NCBI GenBank assembly: GCA_001916055.1
Contig: MNRR01000049.1
Span: 7,722 to 23,597, forward strand
Length of the DNA: 15,876 bases
DNA from: Clostridium sp. 28_12
Lineage (GTDB): Bacteria; Bacillota; Clostridia; TANB77; CAG-508
Reading direction: 5' to 3'
Shown here: one piece after another, positions 6,627-15,432 of the stretch
Position numbering within the stretch: position 1 is the stretch's first letter
Layout: each line of letters opens with the position of its first letter
Program-made: the position numbers and the translations under genes
The notes under the pieces: model-generated
Databases searched by the model: none
The model's input: the letters and a program-made list of their open reading frames with translations, nothing else
Told to the model about the DNA's origin: nothing

Positions 6627-7187
6627 TCATAATTGTTTATATATCTTATAGTCTCTCATAATTTTTCTAACATATGTATTAGTCTCTTTATATGGAATAT
6701 TTTCAATATCAGATCCATCAGCTTTTATAATACCATCTTTTATCCATTTATCCACATTTCCGCTTCCTGCATTATAAGCAGCAAGAGCTACTTCTACACA
6801 TTCATATTTATTTAGCAATGACGCAAGATATTGAGTTCCAAGTTGGATATTAACATCTGGCTCTAGAATATCTTTATCTTTCAAGTTTATTTTGCATTTT
6901 TTAGCCAAATCTTCTGCTGTTGAATCCATTAATTGCATCAATCCTTTTGCATTTTGATGTGAAACCGCATTTGGATTAAAGTTACTTTCTGCTTTTATTA
7001 AAGCATATATTAAATTTTCTTCTACACCATATTGCTCAGAATACTTAACTACATATTCTGTATATTCTTTTCGGTAAATTCTTCTTGTTAATTTTGTTTT
7101 TATAGGGGTTGCTGATAATACTAATGCTAAAATAATTATTATTAATATTATCAGCTTTCTAAATCTTCTTCTTACTTTTCTACTCAA
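6627..7187 (-). CDS. Membrane-anchored lytic transglycosylase (Slt type)
   Basis: A 186-residue protein that cleaves the glycan chains of peptidoglycan, forming anhydromuramyl ends, on the outer face of the membrane. A basic N-terminus (RKVRRRFRK) precedes one hydrophobic segment at about 12-26, which acts as signal anchor or signal peptide. The SLT domain fills the rest. Glu67 in ALIKAESNFNPNA is the expected catalytic acid; GLMQLM at 82-87, AAYNAGSGNVDKW at 136-148 and the IPYKETNTYVRKI end motif complete the family pattern. The start is a TTG at 7187, preceded by AAAAGGAG eight bases away; no ATG fits. The gene follows polA by 21 bases and looks like the last gene of the envelope operon. 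A B. subtilis relative, YjbJ, has a similar small layout. Confidence 0.92.
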   Translation of the reverse strand: MSRKVRRRFRKLIILIIIILALVLSATPIKTKLTRRIYRKEYTEYVVKYSEQYGVEENLIYALIKAESNFNPNAVSHQNAKGLMQLMDSTAEDLAKKCKINLKDKDILEPDVNIQLGTQYLASLLNKYECVEVALAAYNAGSGNVDKWIKDGIIKADGSDIENIPYKETNTYVRKIMRDYKIYKQL

Positions 7188-7208
7188 GTATATCTCTCCT
7201 TTTCAGAG

Positions 7209-9890
7209 CTATTTACAATCATACCAGTTAGTAGCCTCAGATACTTCAGCTAATAGTGGTACATTTAATTTACATGCACTTTCCATGCCCGTTTTTAGTA
7301 AATCTTTTACTTCTTCAACTTCTTTTAATGGAACTTCTATCATCATTTCATCATGAACTTGAAGAACTATTTTGGCCTTTAATTTTCTCTTTTTTATTTC
7401 TTTTAAAACATTTATCATAGCAATTTTCATTATATCTGCTGCTGTTCCTTGGATTGGAGTATTCATTGCAACTCTGTTTCCAAATTGACGTACCATATAA
7501 TTACTTGATTTTAGCTCTGGAATATATCTTCTTCTTTTAAATTGTGTTTCTACATATCCATCTTCTTTTGCTTTTTCTACAATATTGTCCATAAATTGTT
7601 TGATTCCTGAATATTGCTCTAAATATTGTTCTATATATTGTTTTGCTTTTTTTCTAGAAATGTGCAATTGCTCTCCTAGTCCAAAATCACTTATTCCATA
7701 TACTATTCCAAAATTTACAGCTTTTGCATTACTTCTTTGTTCTTTTGTTACTTTTTCTATTGGTGTATTAAATACTTTTGAGGCTGCTTGTTTGTGAATG
7801 TCTTCTCCATTTTTAAATGCTTGTACCATATGTTCATCATTTGATATGTGTGCTAACACACGTAATTCTATTTGAGAATAATCTGCATCCACATATAAAC
7901 AATCTTCTGCTGGTTTAAATACTTTTCTTAGTTGTTTTCCTAATTCAAATCTTGTTGGTATGTTTTGTAAATTTGGTTCTGTTGAACTTATTCTGCCTGT
8001 TGCTGTTATTGTTTGATGGAAAAATGAATGTATTCTTTTGGTTTTAGGGTTTATATATGGTTTCATTCCTTCTACATATGTTGAATTAAGTTTCATTAAC
8101 TGTCTATATTCCAATATCTTTTCTATTATTGGATGTTCATCTTTTAATTTTTCTAATACGTCAACATCTGTGGAATATCCACTTTTAGTCTTTTTCACAA
8201 CTGTTAATTTCAATTTTTCGAATAAAACTTCTCCTAATTGTTTGGTTGAATTTATATTAAATTCTTCTCCTGCTAATTCATATATTCCTTGTGTTAAAAT
8301 TTCAAGTCTATCTTTTAACTGTTTGCCATATTCTTCTAGTTCTTGTAAATCCACATACATTCCATTCCATTGCATCTCTGACAATACTTCCACTGTTGGC
8401 ATATCTATATTTTTAAACAATTCTACTGCATCTATTTCTTGTAATTTTTTCATAGTTATTTCAGCTAGTTTATAAATTTCTTCTGCATACAAACTGTTTT
8501 CTATTTTTTTGCTATTATCTGCTTGTGGTTGTTGTGTTTCAAATAATGATGTCTGCTCTGCTTCTTTACTTGCTCCTTGTGATTGTAAATATTCACCATT
8601 GTCTGTTTCTAAATAATCTCTTGCAATTACATCCATTGTATATTTACTTGTTGGATTTAAAATATATGCTGCAATTTTAGCATCATATACAATATTTTTC
8701 ATTGTTATATTTATTTGTTTTAGTAAAATATAATCTTGCGCTAAATCATACCCATATTTTTCTATTTTTTCATTTTCAAATATGTCTTTAAGTTGTTGTT
8801 CAAAACCTTCATGCGAAGTTATATAATATATTTTATTATCAGAATATATGCTTATTCCTGTTATCTTTCTTTTTATAATAAATTCTGGATTATTACATTC
8901 TTCTGTTTGTAGAAAATAATATAATTTATTAATATTAGGTATTTCAGATGTTTCTACAATTTCAAAATGTTGAATTTCATTGCTTGTATTAGCACTTTCA
9001 GCGCCTCTTAAGCTAAATCTATCTATATATCTATTAAATCTTAATTCTTCAAATATTTTTAGAACTTTAGCTTTGTCCCATTCTTCCACTTTTAAATTTT
9101 CTAAAGTATCTTCAATTGGAACATTTGTGTCTATTTCTCCAAGTGTTCTTGAAAGCTCCGCCATGTCTTTATTCGCAACAATATTTTCTTTTTGTTTTCC
9201 TTTTAAATCATCTTCTCCCGAATCAATTTTTTCGTATAATTCTTTAACTGAATGGTATCTTTGAATTAACGAAATAGCTGTTTTAGGGCCTACTCCTGGC
9301 ACTCCTGGAATATTATCAGAAGTATCTCCTTGTAATGCTTTTACTTCTATTAATTGTGCTGGTTCTAACCCATATTCCTCTAATACTTTTGCTCTATTAA
9401 AGTCTTCTGTTTCTGTTTTTCCGGCTTTTGTTCTCGGAATTCTAATTGTTATATTATCACTTGCTAGTTGGAAAGTATCTCTATCTCCTGAAAGAATTGT
9501 TACTTCAAGTCCTTGTTTTTCTCCATATTTTGCAAGTGTTCCTAAAATATCGTCACCCTCATATCCTTCCTTTTCGATTATGTCTATATTCATAGCTTTT
9601 AATACTTCTTTTATTATTGGCATCTGCTCAGCAAGCTCTTCTGGCATTCCATGACGATTTGCCTTGTATCCTTCATATAATTCTTTTCTTTTAAGTTTTC
9701 CTTTCAAGTCAAATGCTACTGCAATATATTGTGGCTCTATATCTTCTAATATTTTAAATAATATTGCTAAAAATCCATATACTGCATTTGTATATTTTCC
9801 ATCTTTTGTTGTTAGCATTTTACTTCCCATTATTCCGTAAAATGCTCTATTCATTATACTGTTTCCATCAATTAACACTAGTTTTTCCAA
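7209..9890 (-). CDS. polA: DNA polymerase I
   Basis: DNA polymerase for repair and Okazaki fragment processing, 893 residues. The 5'-3' nuclease domain spans about 1-290, with LIDGNS at 6-11, YEGDD near 110-114, SGDRD near 134-138 and GDTSDNIPGVPGVGPK near 188-203. The polymerase domain starts near 500, with motif A DADYSQIELR (668-677), motif B RSNAKAVNFGIVYG (719-732) and motif C QVHDE (844-848). The middle 3'-5' exonuclease-like domain is degenerate: the first acidic motif (DTE in E. coli) reads IIKRK here, so proofreading is probably lost, as in Bacillus and Thermus enzymes. The start chosen is the TTG at 9890, with an AGGAG site 8 bases upstream and the usual LEKLVLIDGNS beginning. An ATG seven codons earlier lies on the other side of that site. 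The start lies inside the end of the upstream GT-C gene. Confidence 0.97.
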   Translation of the reverse strand: MEKLVLIDGNSIMNRAFYGIMGSKMLTTKDGKYTNAVYGFLAILFKILEDIEPQYIAVAFDLKGKLKRKELYEGYKANRHGMPEELAEQMPIIKEVLKAMNIDIIEKEGYEGDDILGTLAKYGEKQGLEVTILSGDRDTFQLASDNITIRIPRTKAGKTETEDFNRAKVLEEYGLEPAQLIEVKALQGDTSDNIPGVPGVGPKTAISLIQRYHSVKELYEKIDSGEDDLKGKQKENIVANKDMAELSRTLGEIDTNVPIEDTLENLKVEEWDKAKVLKIFEELRFNRYIDRFSLRGAESANTSNEIQHFEIVETSEIPNINKLYYFLQTEECNNPEFIIKRKITGISIYSDNKIYYITSHEGFEQQLKDIFENEKIEKYGYDLAQDYILLKQINITMKNIVYDAKIAAYILNPTSKYTMDVIARDYLETDNGEYLQSQGASKEAEQTSLFETQQPQADNSKKIENSLYAEEIYKLAEITMKKLQEIDAVELFKNIDMPTVEVLSEMQWNGMYVDLQELEEYGKQLKDRLEILTQGIYELAGEEFNINSTKQLGEVLFEKLKLTVVKKTKSGYSTDVDVLEKLKDEHPIIEKILEYRQLMKLNSTYVEGMKPYINPKTKRIHSFFHQTITATGRISSTEPNLQNIPTRFELGKQLRKVFKPAEDCLYVDADYSQIELRVLAHISNDEHMVQAFKNGEDIHKQAASKVFNTPIEKVTKEQRSNAKAVNFGIVYGISDFGLGEQLHISRKKAKQYIEQYLEQYSGIKQFMDNIVEKAKEDGYVETQFKRRRYIPELKSSNYMVRQFGNRVAMNTPIQGTAADIMKIAMINVLKEIKKRKLKAKIVLQVHDEMMIEVPLKEVEEVKDLLKTGMESACKLNVPLLAEVSEATNWYDCK

Positions 9891-11259
9891 TTTGATTACT
9901 CCTATCTTCATCTGCTTTTATATGTGCATATCCTTGTGCTAATAATAACATAATAATTATTATAGCTACATAATACAAATCATATATATATATTTCTCTT
10001 TTAAACATATATATACTATTTGCAAATTCTGTTATTAAACTTACCCAAATTATATTTTTTATCATTTTAGGTTTCTGCCACATTATTGTCGCAAATAGCC
10101 ATACAATGTACCATTGTTGGCAGTTAGTTAATATTAGCAAAAATAATATCAATGTTGTGTTATATTTTCTAAGCATTTTCATTATACTATTATTTTTATT
10201 AAATAAAAATTTAAAACATTTTAATACAAAACAATATACAAATAATGTCATCATTGCTGCTCTTACTATTTCCATAAAATCCTTGTTTATAATAAGCATT
10301 GCCGAATATATTGATTTTGCATATCTTGTTGTTTGAGATATCATAGCTAATATAACCTCTATATTTTCGAAATATGGTATATATTCGATTCCAATTATGA
10401 CAAAAAATATTATCCCGTATTTTATGCATTTTAATATTTTTATACTAATCTTTTCTTCTTCCCCTATATAATAAAATATTACAATTGGTAATAATAAAAC
10501 TGTAAAATATTTTATTCCTGTTGCTAACGCTAAACATATCAAGCTAAAATATATATTCTTCTTTTTTGTCAAAAAATACAATGTTAATAAAACAAAAAGT
10601 ACTACTATTATATCATTGTGTAACATTCCTAAAAATTCTAATAATACAAATGGATTTAAACCATATATTATAGAAAATTTTAGTTTACCTGTTAATTTAT
10701 AAATTAAATAACAATTAGTTATATGTACTAATAAATTTATCAATTTAAATATTAACCAACATACATTAATATTTTTAAAAGATAGTGCTGCACATATTTT
10801 AAAAATCAACTGTGCAATTGGTCCATACACAACTGTAGTATTTGCCCAGACATTTGTATTTCCTTGTTTTAATATACTATCATTTTTTAAATTTTTTTCA
10901 TTTTCTTTACTAAACTTCCTGATTGTTACATAATAAGGATTTTGTCCATATACAGAATCTAGCTCTCCTACTCCCATATAATAAAATATATCAGAACTTG
11001 TCCAAGGTATCATAAATAAAAAAATGCAACTAATTATAATAACATATTTTAAAAATTCTTTTATATTTTTAAATTCTTTCTTATTTTGTATCAGTTTATA
11101 ATATGATATTATCATTAAGCCTAATAAACATAAATATATATATGTTGATATCGTTTTACTAATTTTATCAGTTATAAAAAATATTATAGAAGGCATAATT
11201 AATAAAATACTCACAACTATAAATATTATTTTAGTTTGTTTATTTTTCAATTTTTCCAT
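9868..11259 (-). CDS. GT-C type membrane glycosyltransferase (polyprenol-phosphate-sugar dependent)
   Basis: A 463-residue polytopic membrane protein with about ten or eleven hydrophobic segments. The first extracytoplasmic loop contains SSDIFYYMGVGELDSVYGQNPY (89 onward). Its pattern of a conserved Asp followed by Tyr-rich residues and a GxNPY end is typical of GT-87/mannosyltransferase-like GT-C enzymes. Further family-like motifs are VYGPIAQL (144-151), MLHND (212-216), TGIKYF (247-252) and QQWYIVW (381-387). Such enzymes transfer a sugar from a polyprenyl-phosphate carrier to an acceptor outside the membrane. The upstream gene is a GT2 enzyme of the kind that makes such carriers, and the two overlap by 20 bases, so they probably work together. 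Sugar and acceptor are unknown. The ATG has an AAAGGA site about 9 bases upstream, inside the GT2 gene. The 3' end overlaps the polA start by 23 bases. Confidence 0.82.
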   Translation of the reverse strand: MEKLKNKQTKIIFIVVSILLIMPSIIFFITDKISKTISTYIYLCLLGLMIISYYKLIQNKKEFKNIKEFLKYVIIISCIFLFMIPWTSSDIFYYMGVGELDSVYGQNPYYVTIRKFSKENEKNLKNDSILKQGNTNVWANTTVVYGPIAQLIFKICAALSFKNINVCWLIFKLINLLVHITNCYLIYKLTGKLKFSIIYGLNPFVLLEFLGMLHNDIIVVLFVLLTLYFLTKKKNIYFSLICLALATGIKYFTVLLLPIVIFYYIGEEEKISIKILKCIKYGIIFFVIIGIEYIPYFENIEVILAMISQTTRYAKSIYSAMLIINKDFMEIVRAAMMTLFVYCFVLKCFKFLFNKNNSIMKMLRKYNTTLILFLLILTNCQQWYIVWLFATIMWQKPKMIKNIIWVSLITEFANSIYMFKREIYIYDLYYVAIIIIMLLLAQGYAHIKADEDRSNQIGKTSVN

Positions 11260-12187
11260 CTTTTATTTTCCTTTTTATTATATACTCTGGTCTATGTTTA
11301 GATTCGTCATATATTCTAGCTACATATTCAGAAATCATCCAAATGGATATTAATTGTACTCCTGCAAAAAAAGTAATGCTAACCATTATTGATGCCCAAC
11401 CAGGCATTAAATTATTCCAGTTAAACATATATGATAATACTGTATATACTAATATTATAAATGATAGCACTATTGAGAATACTCCTATTTGCCCAATCAA
11501 TTTTAATGGTTTACTTGAGAATCCAATTATTCCATCATATGCTAATTTTAACATCTTTTTTAGAGGATATTTCGTTTTTCCAGCTGTTCTCTTTTCTCTA
11601 ATATAATTTATAGGTTTTTGCTTGAATCCAGTCCAACTAAATAGTCCTCTTAGATATTTATTATGTTCTGGTAAACTATTTATAACATCTATTACTTTTC
11701 TATCTGCAAGCCTAAAATCACCAGTATCTTTAGGTATTTCTACCTCAGATAAGTTATATAAAATTTTATAGAACATTTTTGCTGTAAATGTTTTAAAAAT
11801 AGATTCCCCTTTTCTTTTACTTCTTACTGCGTATATTACATCATTTCCTTGTTCCCATAATTTAACCATTTCTTCAACTACTTCTGGTGGGTCTTGCATA
11901 TCTGCATCAATAATGACTACTGCATCTCCTGTTGTTTCTCTAAGTCCTGCTGTTACAGCTGCTTGATGTCCAAAATTTCTTGAAAATGATATTATTACTA
12001 CTTTATCATCTGTTTCAGCAATTTTAGTTACTATTTCTAAAGTTTTGTCTTTACTTCCATCGTCTACTATTATTAATTCATAATCATATCTGCTTAATTT
12101 ATTCAATACGTTTTTTATTCTTTGATAACATATTTCTGCTACTTCTTGTTCATTATACATTGGTATTACTATAGATATTTTTTTCAT
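11240..12187 (-). CDS. GT2 polyprenyl-phosphate glycosyltransferase (GtrB/CsbB/DPM1-like)
   Basis: A 315-residue enzyme of the GtrB/CsbB type. It is expected to transfer a sugar from a nucleotide donor to undecaprenyl phosphate on the inner membrane face. The GT-A domain begins with SIVIPMYNE at 5-13, then VDDGS (41-45), SRNFGHQAA (69-77), and the metal-binding IDADMQDPPE (94-102). GDFRLADR at 156-163 and the amphipathic region near 205-230 are also typical. Two membrane helices follow, at about 231-254 and 266-289, as in the family. The sequence does not tell glucose from mannose or another sugar. The start has a GAGGAG site about 9 bases upstream. The gene overlaps the YwaF-like gene before it by 35 bases and the GT-C gene after it by 20 bases, which implies coupled translation of the three. 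Confidence 0.92.
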   Translation of the reverse strand: MKKISIVIPMYNEQEVAEICYQRIKNVLNKLSRYDYELIIVDDGSKDKTLEIVTKIAETDDKVVIISFSRNFGHQAAVTAGLRETTGDAVVIIDADMQDPPEVVEEMVKLWEQGNDVIYAVRSKRKGESIFKTFTAKMFYKILYNLSEVEIPKDTGDFRLADRKVIDVINSLPEHNKYLRGLFSWTGFKQKPINYIREKRTAGKTKYPLKKMLKLAYDGIIGFSSKPLKLIGQIGVFSIVLSFIILVYTVLSYMFNWNNLMPGWASIMVSITFFAGVQLISIWMISEYVARIYDESKHRPEYIIKRKIKDGKIEK

Positions 12188-12941
12188 TCTCTATTCTCCT
12201 CTTTTTTCGCACACTATTATATATAGTTTTCTTTACAAAATATACAATATAAAATGGTAATGTCATTTGTGCTACACTCATTACAAGAGTATATAACTTT
12301 CCTGTTAAATTATATATAATTTCTATTGGCATTCCAGGAAAATTTTGTGAGATAAACATTAAATTGCTTCCAAATTTTTTATTTATCATATATGCCAGCA
12401 AACATACTATTCCAACCAATGACGCAAAATATTTTATGTCTGAAAGATGTAATTCTATATAGTTTGTTATGTTCATTAATAATCCTAAATATATCATTGT
12501 ACCATGGAAAAAGAAACTGTGTAAACTAACAATATGTAGCATTGGATATGCTGGTAAAGACGTGGTTGGAAGTATTATAAATACTAATCCACCTATTATT
12601 CCTCCTGTTGATAAAAATACATCTCCTACTCTCTTTAAAGTACCTTTACAAAATGAACTTAATATTCCTGCATATAATAGTAAACTACAATAGTATAATG
12701 GTACATAATTATTTAAATTTTTTACATCTCCTGTACTTAATTTAAATGCTATTATTACTATTTCTAATATCCACATTATTATTGTACATCTTTTTATAAT
12801 ATTTCTTATTTCTTCTTTGGTTTTATTTACTGTATTCTTTAGTGCTATTACTATTACTATTATTGTGATTGCAATTAGTTCAAAATGTTGTGTTGTAAAT
12901 AGCCCACATGCTTTATATTCTCCTGGTTTTGCAAAAAACAT
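12153..12941 (-). CDS. YwaF/TMEM164 family membrane protein
   Basis: A 262-residue integral membrane protein with about seven hydrophobic segments and a basic cytoplasmic tail (KKTIYNSVRKKRR). Family-like features are TTQHF (16-20), the polar helix NYVPLYYCS (78-86, with Cys85) and LHSFFFHG (140-147, with His141 and His146). These match the YwaF family (TIGR02206), related to animal TMEM164. From memory, human TMEM164 has been reported as a phospholipid acyltransferase that needs a conserved Cys and His; whether bacterial members share this is not established. The gene follows the anchored hypothetical protein by 13 bases and overlaps the GT2 gene by 35 bases, so it belongs to the same envelope operon. 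The ATG has an AAAGGA site upstream. A lipid-modifying or carrier-handling role is inference. Confidence 0.8.
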   Translation of the reverse strand: MFFAKPGEYKACGLFTTQHFELIAITIIVIVIALKNTVNKTKEEIRNIIKRCTIIMWILEIVIIAFKLSTGDVKNLNNYVPLYYCSLLLYAGILSSFCKGTLKRVGDVFLSTGGIIGGLVFIILPTTSLPAYPMLHIVSLHSFFFHGTMIYLGLLMNITNYIELHLSDIKYFASLVGIVCLLAYMINKKFGSNLMFISQNFPGMPIEIIYNLTGKLYTLVMSVAQMTLPFYIVYFVKKTIYNSVRKKRRIENEKNIYSNTNV

Positions 12942-12954
12942 TTTTATTCCTTTC

Positions 12955-13446
12955 TTATTCTTCCGCTTTTTCGTATATTGTTTCTTTAAATAATCTCATA
13001 AATTCATTCAATTCTTTTGGTAAATTCGTTGAATCTTGTCTTGACATTATATAGTCTAATCTAATTTTCTTTTTGTTTCCTTCTAAATTTATTGCTATTT
13101 CTTCATAATTACCTGTTCCATATACATTATATTGTTCTTTTAGATTCATATAATCAATTTCTTTTAGTTTTTCTTTCAATTTTTCTATTTCTTCTGAAGC
13201 TATTTCCTTTTTGGCTTTTCCATATTCAACTGATTTTGCCCAAATCTTTCCATCTGCATAAACATCTATATCGCTTCTTCCATATGGAATTGCCATTATA
13301 TCTCCATCATATTCTATAAACTTTTCTGTTGTATTTAACTGCCCATTTGTTTTTATTGTATATATAACTATCATTGTAATAGAAGTCACTATTAATAATA
13401 TCGTTATTATTATTTTTTTTATTTTATTTTTCTTTTTTCTTTCCAT
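12955..13446 (-). CDS. Membrane-anchored hypothetical protein
   Basis: A 163-residue protein not recognised with confidence. A very basic start (MERKKKNKIKK) precedes one hydrophobic segment at about 12-31, so the rest should lie outside the membrane. The outer part has a beta-rich section (DIDVYADGKIWAKSVEYGK), then a charged helix (EEIEKLKEKLKEIDYMNLKE), then more strands. This order loosely recalls small extracytoplasmic DUF6438-like domains, but I would not assign it. Two in-frame ATGs lie six bases apart; the second (13446) is chosen because the AAAGGA site is 8 bases from it and only 2 from the first. It is the first gene after the promoter at 13475-13503 and leads the glycosyltransferase operon. 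Confidence 0.8.
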   Translation of the reverse strand: MERKKKNKIKKIIITILLIVTSITMIVIYTIKTNGQLNTTEKFIEYDGDIMAIPYGRSDIDVYADGKIWAKSVEYGKAKKEIASEEIEKLKEKLKEIDYMNLKEQYNVYGTGNYEEIAINLEGNKKKIRLDYIMSRQDSTNLPKELNEFMRLFKETIYEKAEE

Positions 13447-13474
13447 TTTCATTTTCCTTTAGTTAATTTTTTAT

Positions 13475-13503
13475 AATATATCACACTTTTTACTTTTTGA
13501 CTA
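13475..13503 (-). promoter_or_regulatory. Promoter for the envelope/polA operon
   Basis: TAGTCA (13503-13498), a 17-base spacer and TATATT (13480-13475) lie on the minus strand, with an extended -10 (TGA directly before the hexamer). The -35 box is poor and the extended -10 may compensate. It lies between the oleate hydratase terminator and the first gene of the operon. Confidence 0.5.
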
Positions 13504-13536
13504 TATTTTTTAATGAACAAATATGAAAAGTCGCAT

Positions 13537-13570
13537 AAAAAATCCACTAATAATATCTAGTGGATTTTTT
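13537..13570 (-). terminator. Terminator after oleate hydratase
   Basis: A perfect 13-bp inverted repeat: AAAAAATCCACTA (13537-13549) and its complement at 13558-13570, with an 8-base loop. The U-run is formed by the T stretch of the second arm. It begins 8 bases after the oleate hydratase stop. The A/T symmetry means it could also work on the plus strand. Confidence 0.85.
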
Positions 13571-13577
13571 TTATTTA

Positions 13578-15365
13578 TTATATATCTTCTTTTATAACAT
13601 GATATTTTTTAAGAATTTTTTCGATATCAGTACCTTTAATTTGTTTTAAAACTTCTTTTAAAGCAATTTTTTCTTTTAGTCCTAAATTCATTTCTGTGAT
13701 TGGTTTACCATCCCTTAACTTAACTGTTGCATTTAATAAATCTCTGATATCATAGGTACTTCCCCATACTTCTGGAACACCACGGTCTATATTTAACAAT
13801 GTGTAAACAGCTACCATTGCAGTTCTTATAGAATATTCTGTTGTAAATATTGTATCCCTTTCAGTTTCTGCAAACTGTCCTAAAAATGCGAAGTTTACCG
13901 ATTTGTTTGGAACTACTTTTGGTCTATCTGTTCCATTTCTTGGCATAAAGAATGCATCTATATATGGCATCATTACAGGTATTGTATTAGCACTATTTTC
14001 TGCTAATTCTTCTATTTGATTTTCTGGTACTCCTAAATGATATAACCATTCCATACAAATTTCTTTACCTGTACAATCTCTCATTGGCTTTTTAACATAA
14101 TTTCCTGGTACATCACTAAACAATCCATATATCCATCCTACTAATTGGTCTTTTGGTTGACTTCTAAATTGTGGTTGGCGGTTAAATGTCCAGCTTAATA
14201 ACCAGTTTGAATCTTTTACAGTCACTATACCACCTGTTACTACTTTTCCACTAAATGGATCTCTTTTACAGATTTTTTCTACATATGGTGGAATTCTATC
14301 ATCTAATGTTGTAACTGTCGCACTCATCCAATTTGTTAATTCTGGATCATAACAGAATTTATCTGGATTTCCAAATTCTGAATCTTGTTCTGCAATTTTA
14401 CGCCACAAGTCCCAGCCTCCACCAGGTTTTATTTCTGTATTCATTTCTGCTGGTGTGTCTTGACTACCCATACTTGAATTTTCAACACATCCTCCATTTG
14501 TAATAAATACTAAATCATTTTCTGTTAAATCAATACTTGATTCTTCTCCATCTTTTGTAATTATTATACTTTTTGCAACTTTCTTATATTCTGATATCTC
14601 AAATTTTACATTTTCTACTTTTGTTCCATAATGAAATTGAACATCAAATTTTTTCAAATATTCTATCATTGGTAAAATCATTGATTCATATTGATTATAT
14701 TTTGTAAATCTTAGTGCTGTAAAGTCTGGCAATCCTCCAATATGATGTATAAATCTTTTAATATATAATTTCATTTCTAACGCACTATGCCAATTTTCAA
14801 ATGCAAACATTGTTCTCCAATATAGCCAGAAGTTTGAATTTAATACTTCATCTGAAAAATAATCTGTTATTTTTTTGTCATATAATTCTTCATCTGGTGT
14901 AAAAAATAAATGCATTATTTCCATTGCACCTTTATCAGATATTGTAAACTTTTTGTCTGTATGTGCATCTTCGCCACGATTCATTGTTGCTCTCATTAAT
15001 GAATAGTTTGGATCTTCTTTATTTAGCCAATAATATTCATCAAGTACACTTACTCCTTCTGTTTCTATTGAAGGAATTGAATGGAATAAATCCCACATAC
15101 ATTCAAAATGGTTGTCCATTTCTCTTCCACCACGCATTACATATCCTAATCCATCATAAAGATATCCATCACATGCGCCTCCTGGTATTGGATCTTTTTC
15201 TAAAATGTGTACATTTTTTCCTTTCATTTGTCCATCTCTAACTAAGAAACATGCTGCTGATAATGCAGCTAGCCCTGAGCCTACTATATATGCAGATTTT
15301 TTATCTACATCTACTGGTTTTTTTGGTCTTGCAAAAGCCTCATAATTTCCACTACTATAATACAT
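13578..15365 (-). CDS. ohyA: Oleate hydratase (fatty acid double-bond hydratase, MCRA family)
   Basis: A 595-residue FAD-dependent enzyme that adds water to the cis-9 double bond of unsaturated fatty acids, giving 10-hydroxy acids. The length is normal for the family. The dinucleotide-binding motif IVGSGLAALSAA is at 27-38. RGGRE at 78-82 places Glu82 at the number of the catalytic glutamate of the S. aureus enzyme, and Tyr201 also matches the second key residue. FTKYNQYESM (220-229) and SWTFNRQPQF (391-400) line up with the substrate-binding region; in the second, the His known from the Elizabethkingia enzyme is Gln. The protein acts in the cytoplasm or at the membrane surface. An AGGAGG site about 10 bases upstream fixes the start. 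It is flanked by terminators, so it is monocistronic. Known roles are detoxifying host or dietary fatty acids. Confidence 0.97.
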   Translation of the reverse strand: MYYSSGNYEAFARPKKPVDVDKKSAYIVGSGLAALSAACFLVRDGQMKGKNVHILEKDPIPGGACDGYLYDGLGYVMRGGREMDNHFECMWDLFHSIPSIETEGVSVLDEYYWLNKEDPNYSLMRATMNRGEDAHTDKKFTISDKGAMEIMHLFFTPDEELYDKKITDYFSDEVLNSNFWLYWRTMFAFENWHSALEMKLYIKRFIHHIGGLPDFTALRFTKYNQYESMILPMIEYLKKFDVQFHYGTKVENVKFEISEYKKVAKSIIITKDGEESSIDLTENDLVFITNGGCVENSSMGSQDTPAEMNTEIKPGGGWDLWRKIAEQDSEFGNPDKFCYDPELTNWMSATVTTLDDRIPPYVEKICKRDPFSGKVVTGGIVTVKDSNWLLSWTFNRQPQFRSQPKDQLVGWIYGLFSDVPGNYVKKPMRDCTGKEICMEWLYHLGVPENQIEELAENSANTIPVMMPYIDAFFMPRNGTDRPKVVPNKSVNFAFLGQFAETERDTIFTTEYSIRTAMVAVYTLLNIDRGVPEVWGSTYDIRDLLNATVKLRDGKPITEMNLGLKEKIALKEVLKQIKGTDIEKILKKYHVIKEDI

Positions 15366-15399
15366 AGTTTATCAACCTCCTTATTTACTATGTGCTTTT

Positions 15400-15428
15400 A
15401 TCCTACATATAATACATTTAAATTACAA
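15400..15428 (-). promoter_or_regulatory. Candidate promoter for oleate hydratase
   Basis: TTGTAA (15428-15423), a 17-base spacer and TAGGAT (15405-15400) on the minus strand, each matching four of six consensus positions. An 8-base palindrome, ATTTAAAT (15416-15423), lies in the spacer and touches the -35 box, a possible but unproven operator. A second choice for the -10 box is TATTAT at 15414-15409. Confidence 0.35.
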
Positions 15429-15432
15429 TAAA

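Noticed and set aside
6601..6651. 16-codon plus-strand frame (MARCGEIVCHNCLYIL) in the GC-rich patch
   Set aside because: Too short, weakly placed ribosome binding site, no promoter seen, and it runs into the end of the transglycosylase gene on the other strand.
8038..8475. 145-codon plus-strand open frame inside polA
   Set aside because: Antisense to the conserved polymerase domain, Ser/Phe-rich shadow composition and no ribosome binding site.
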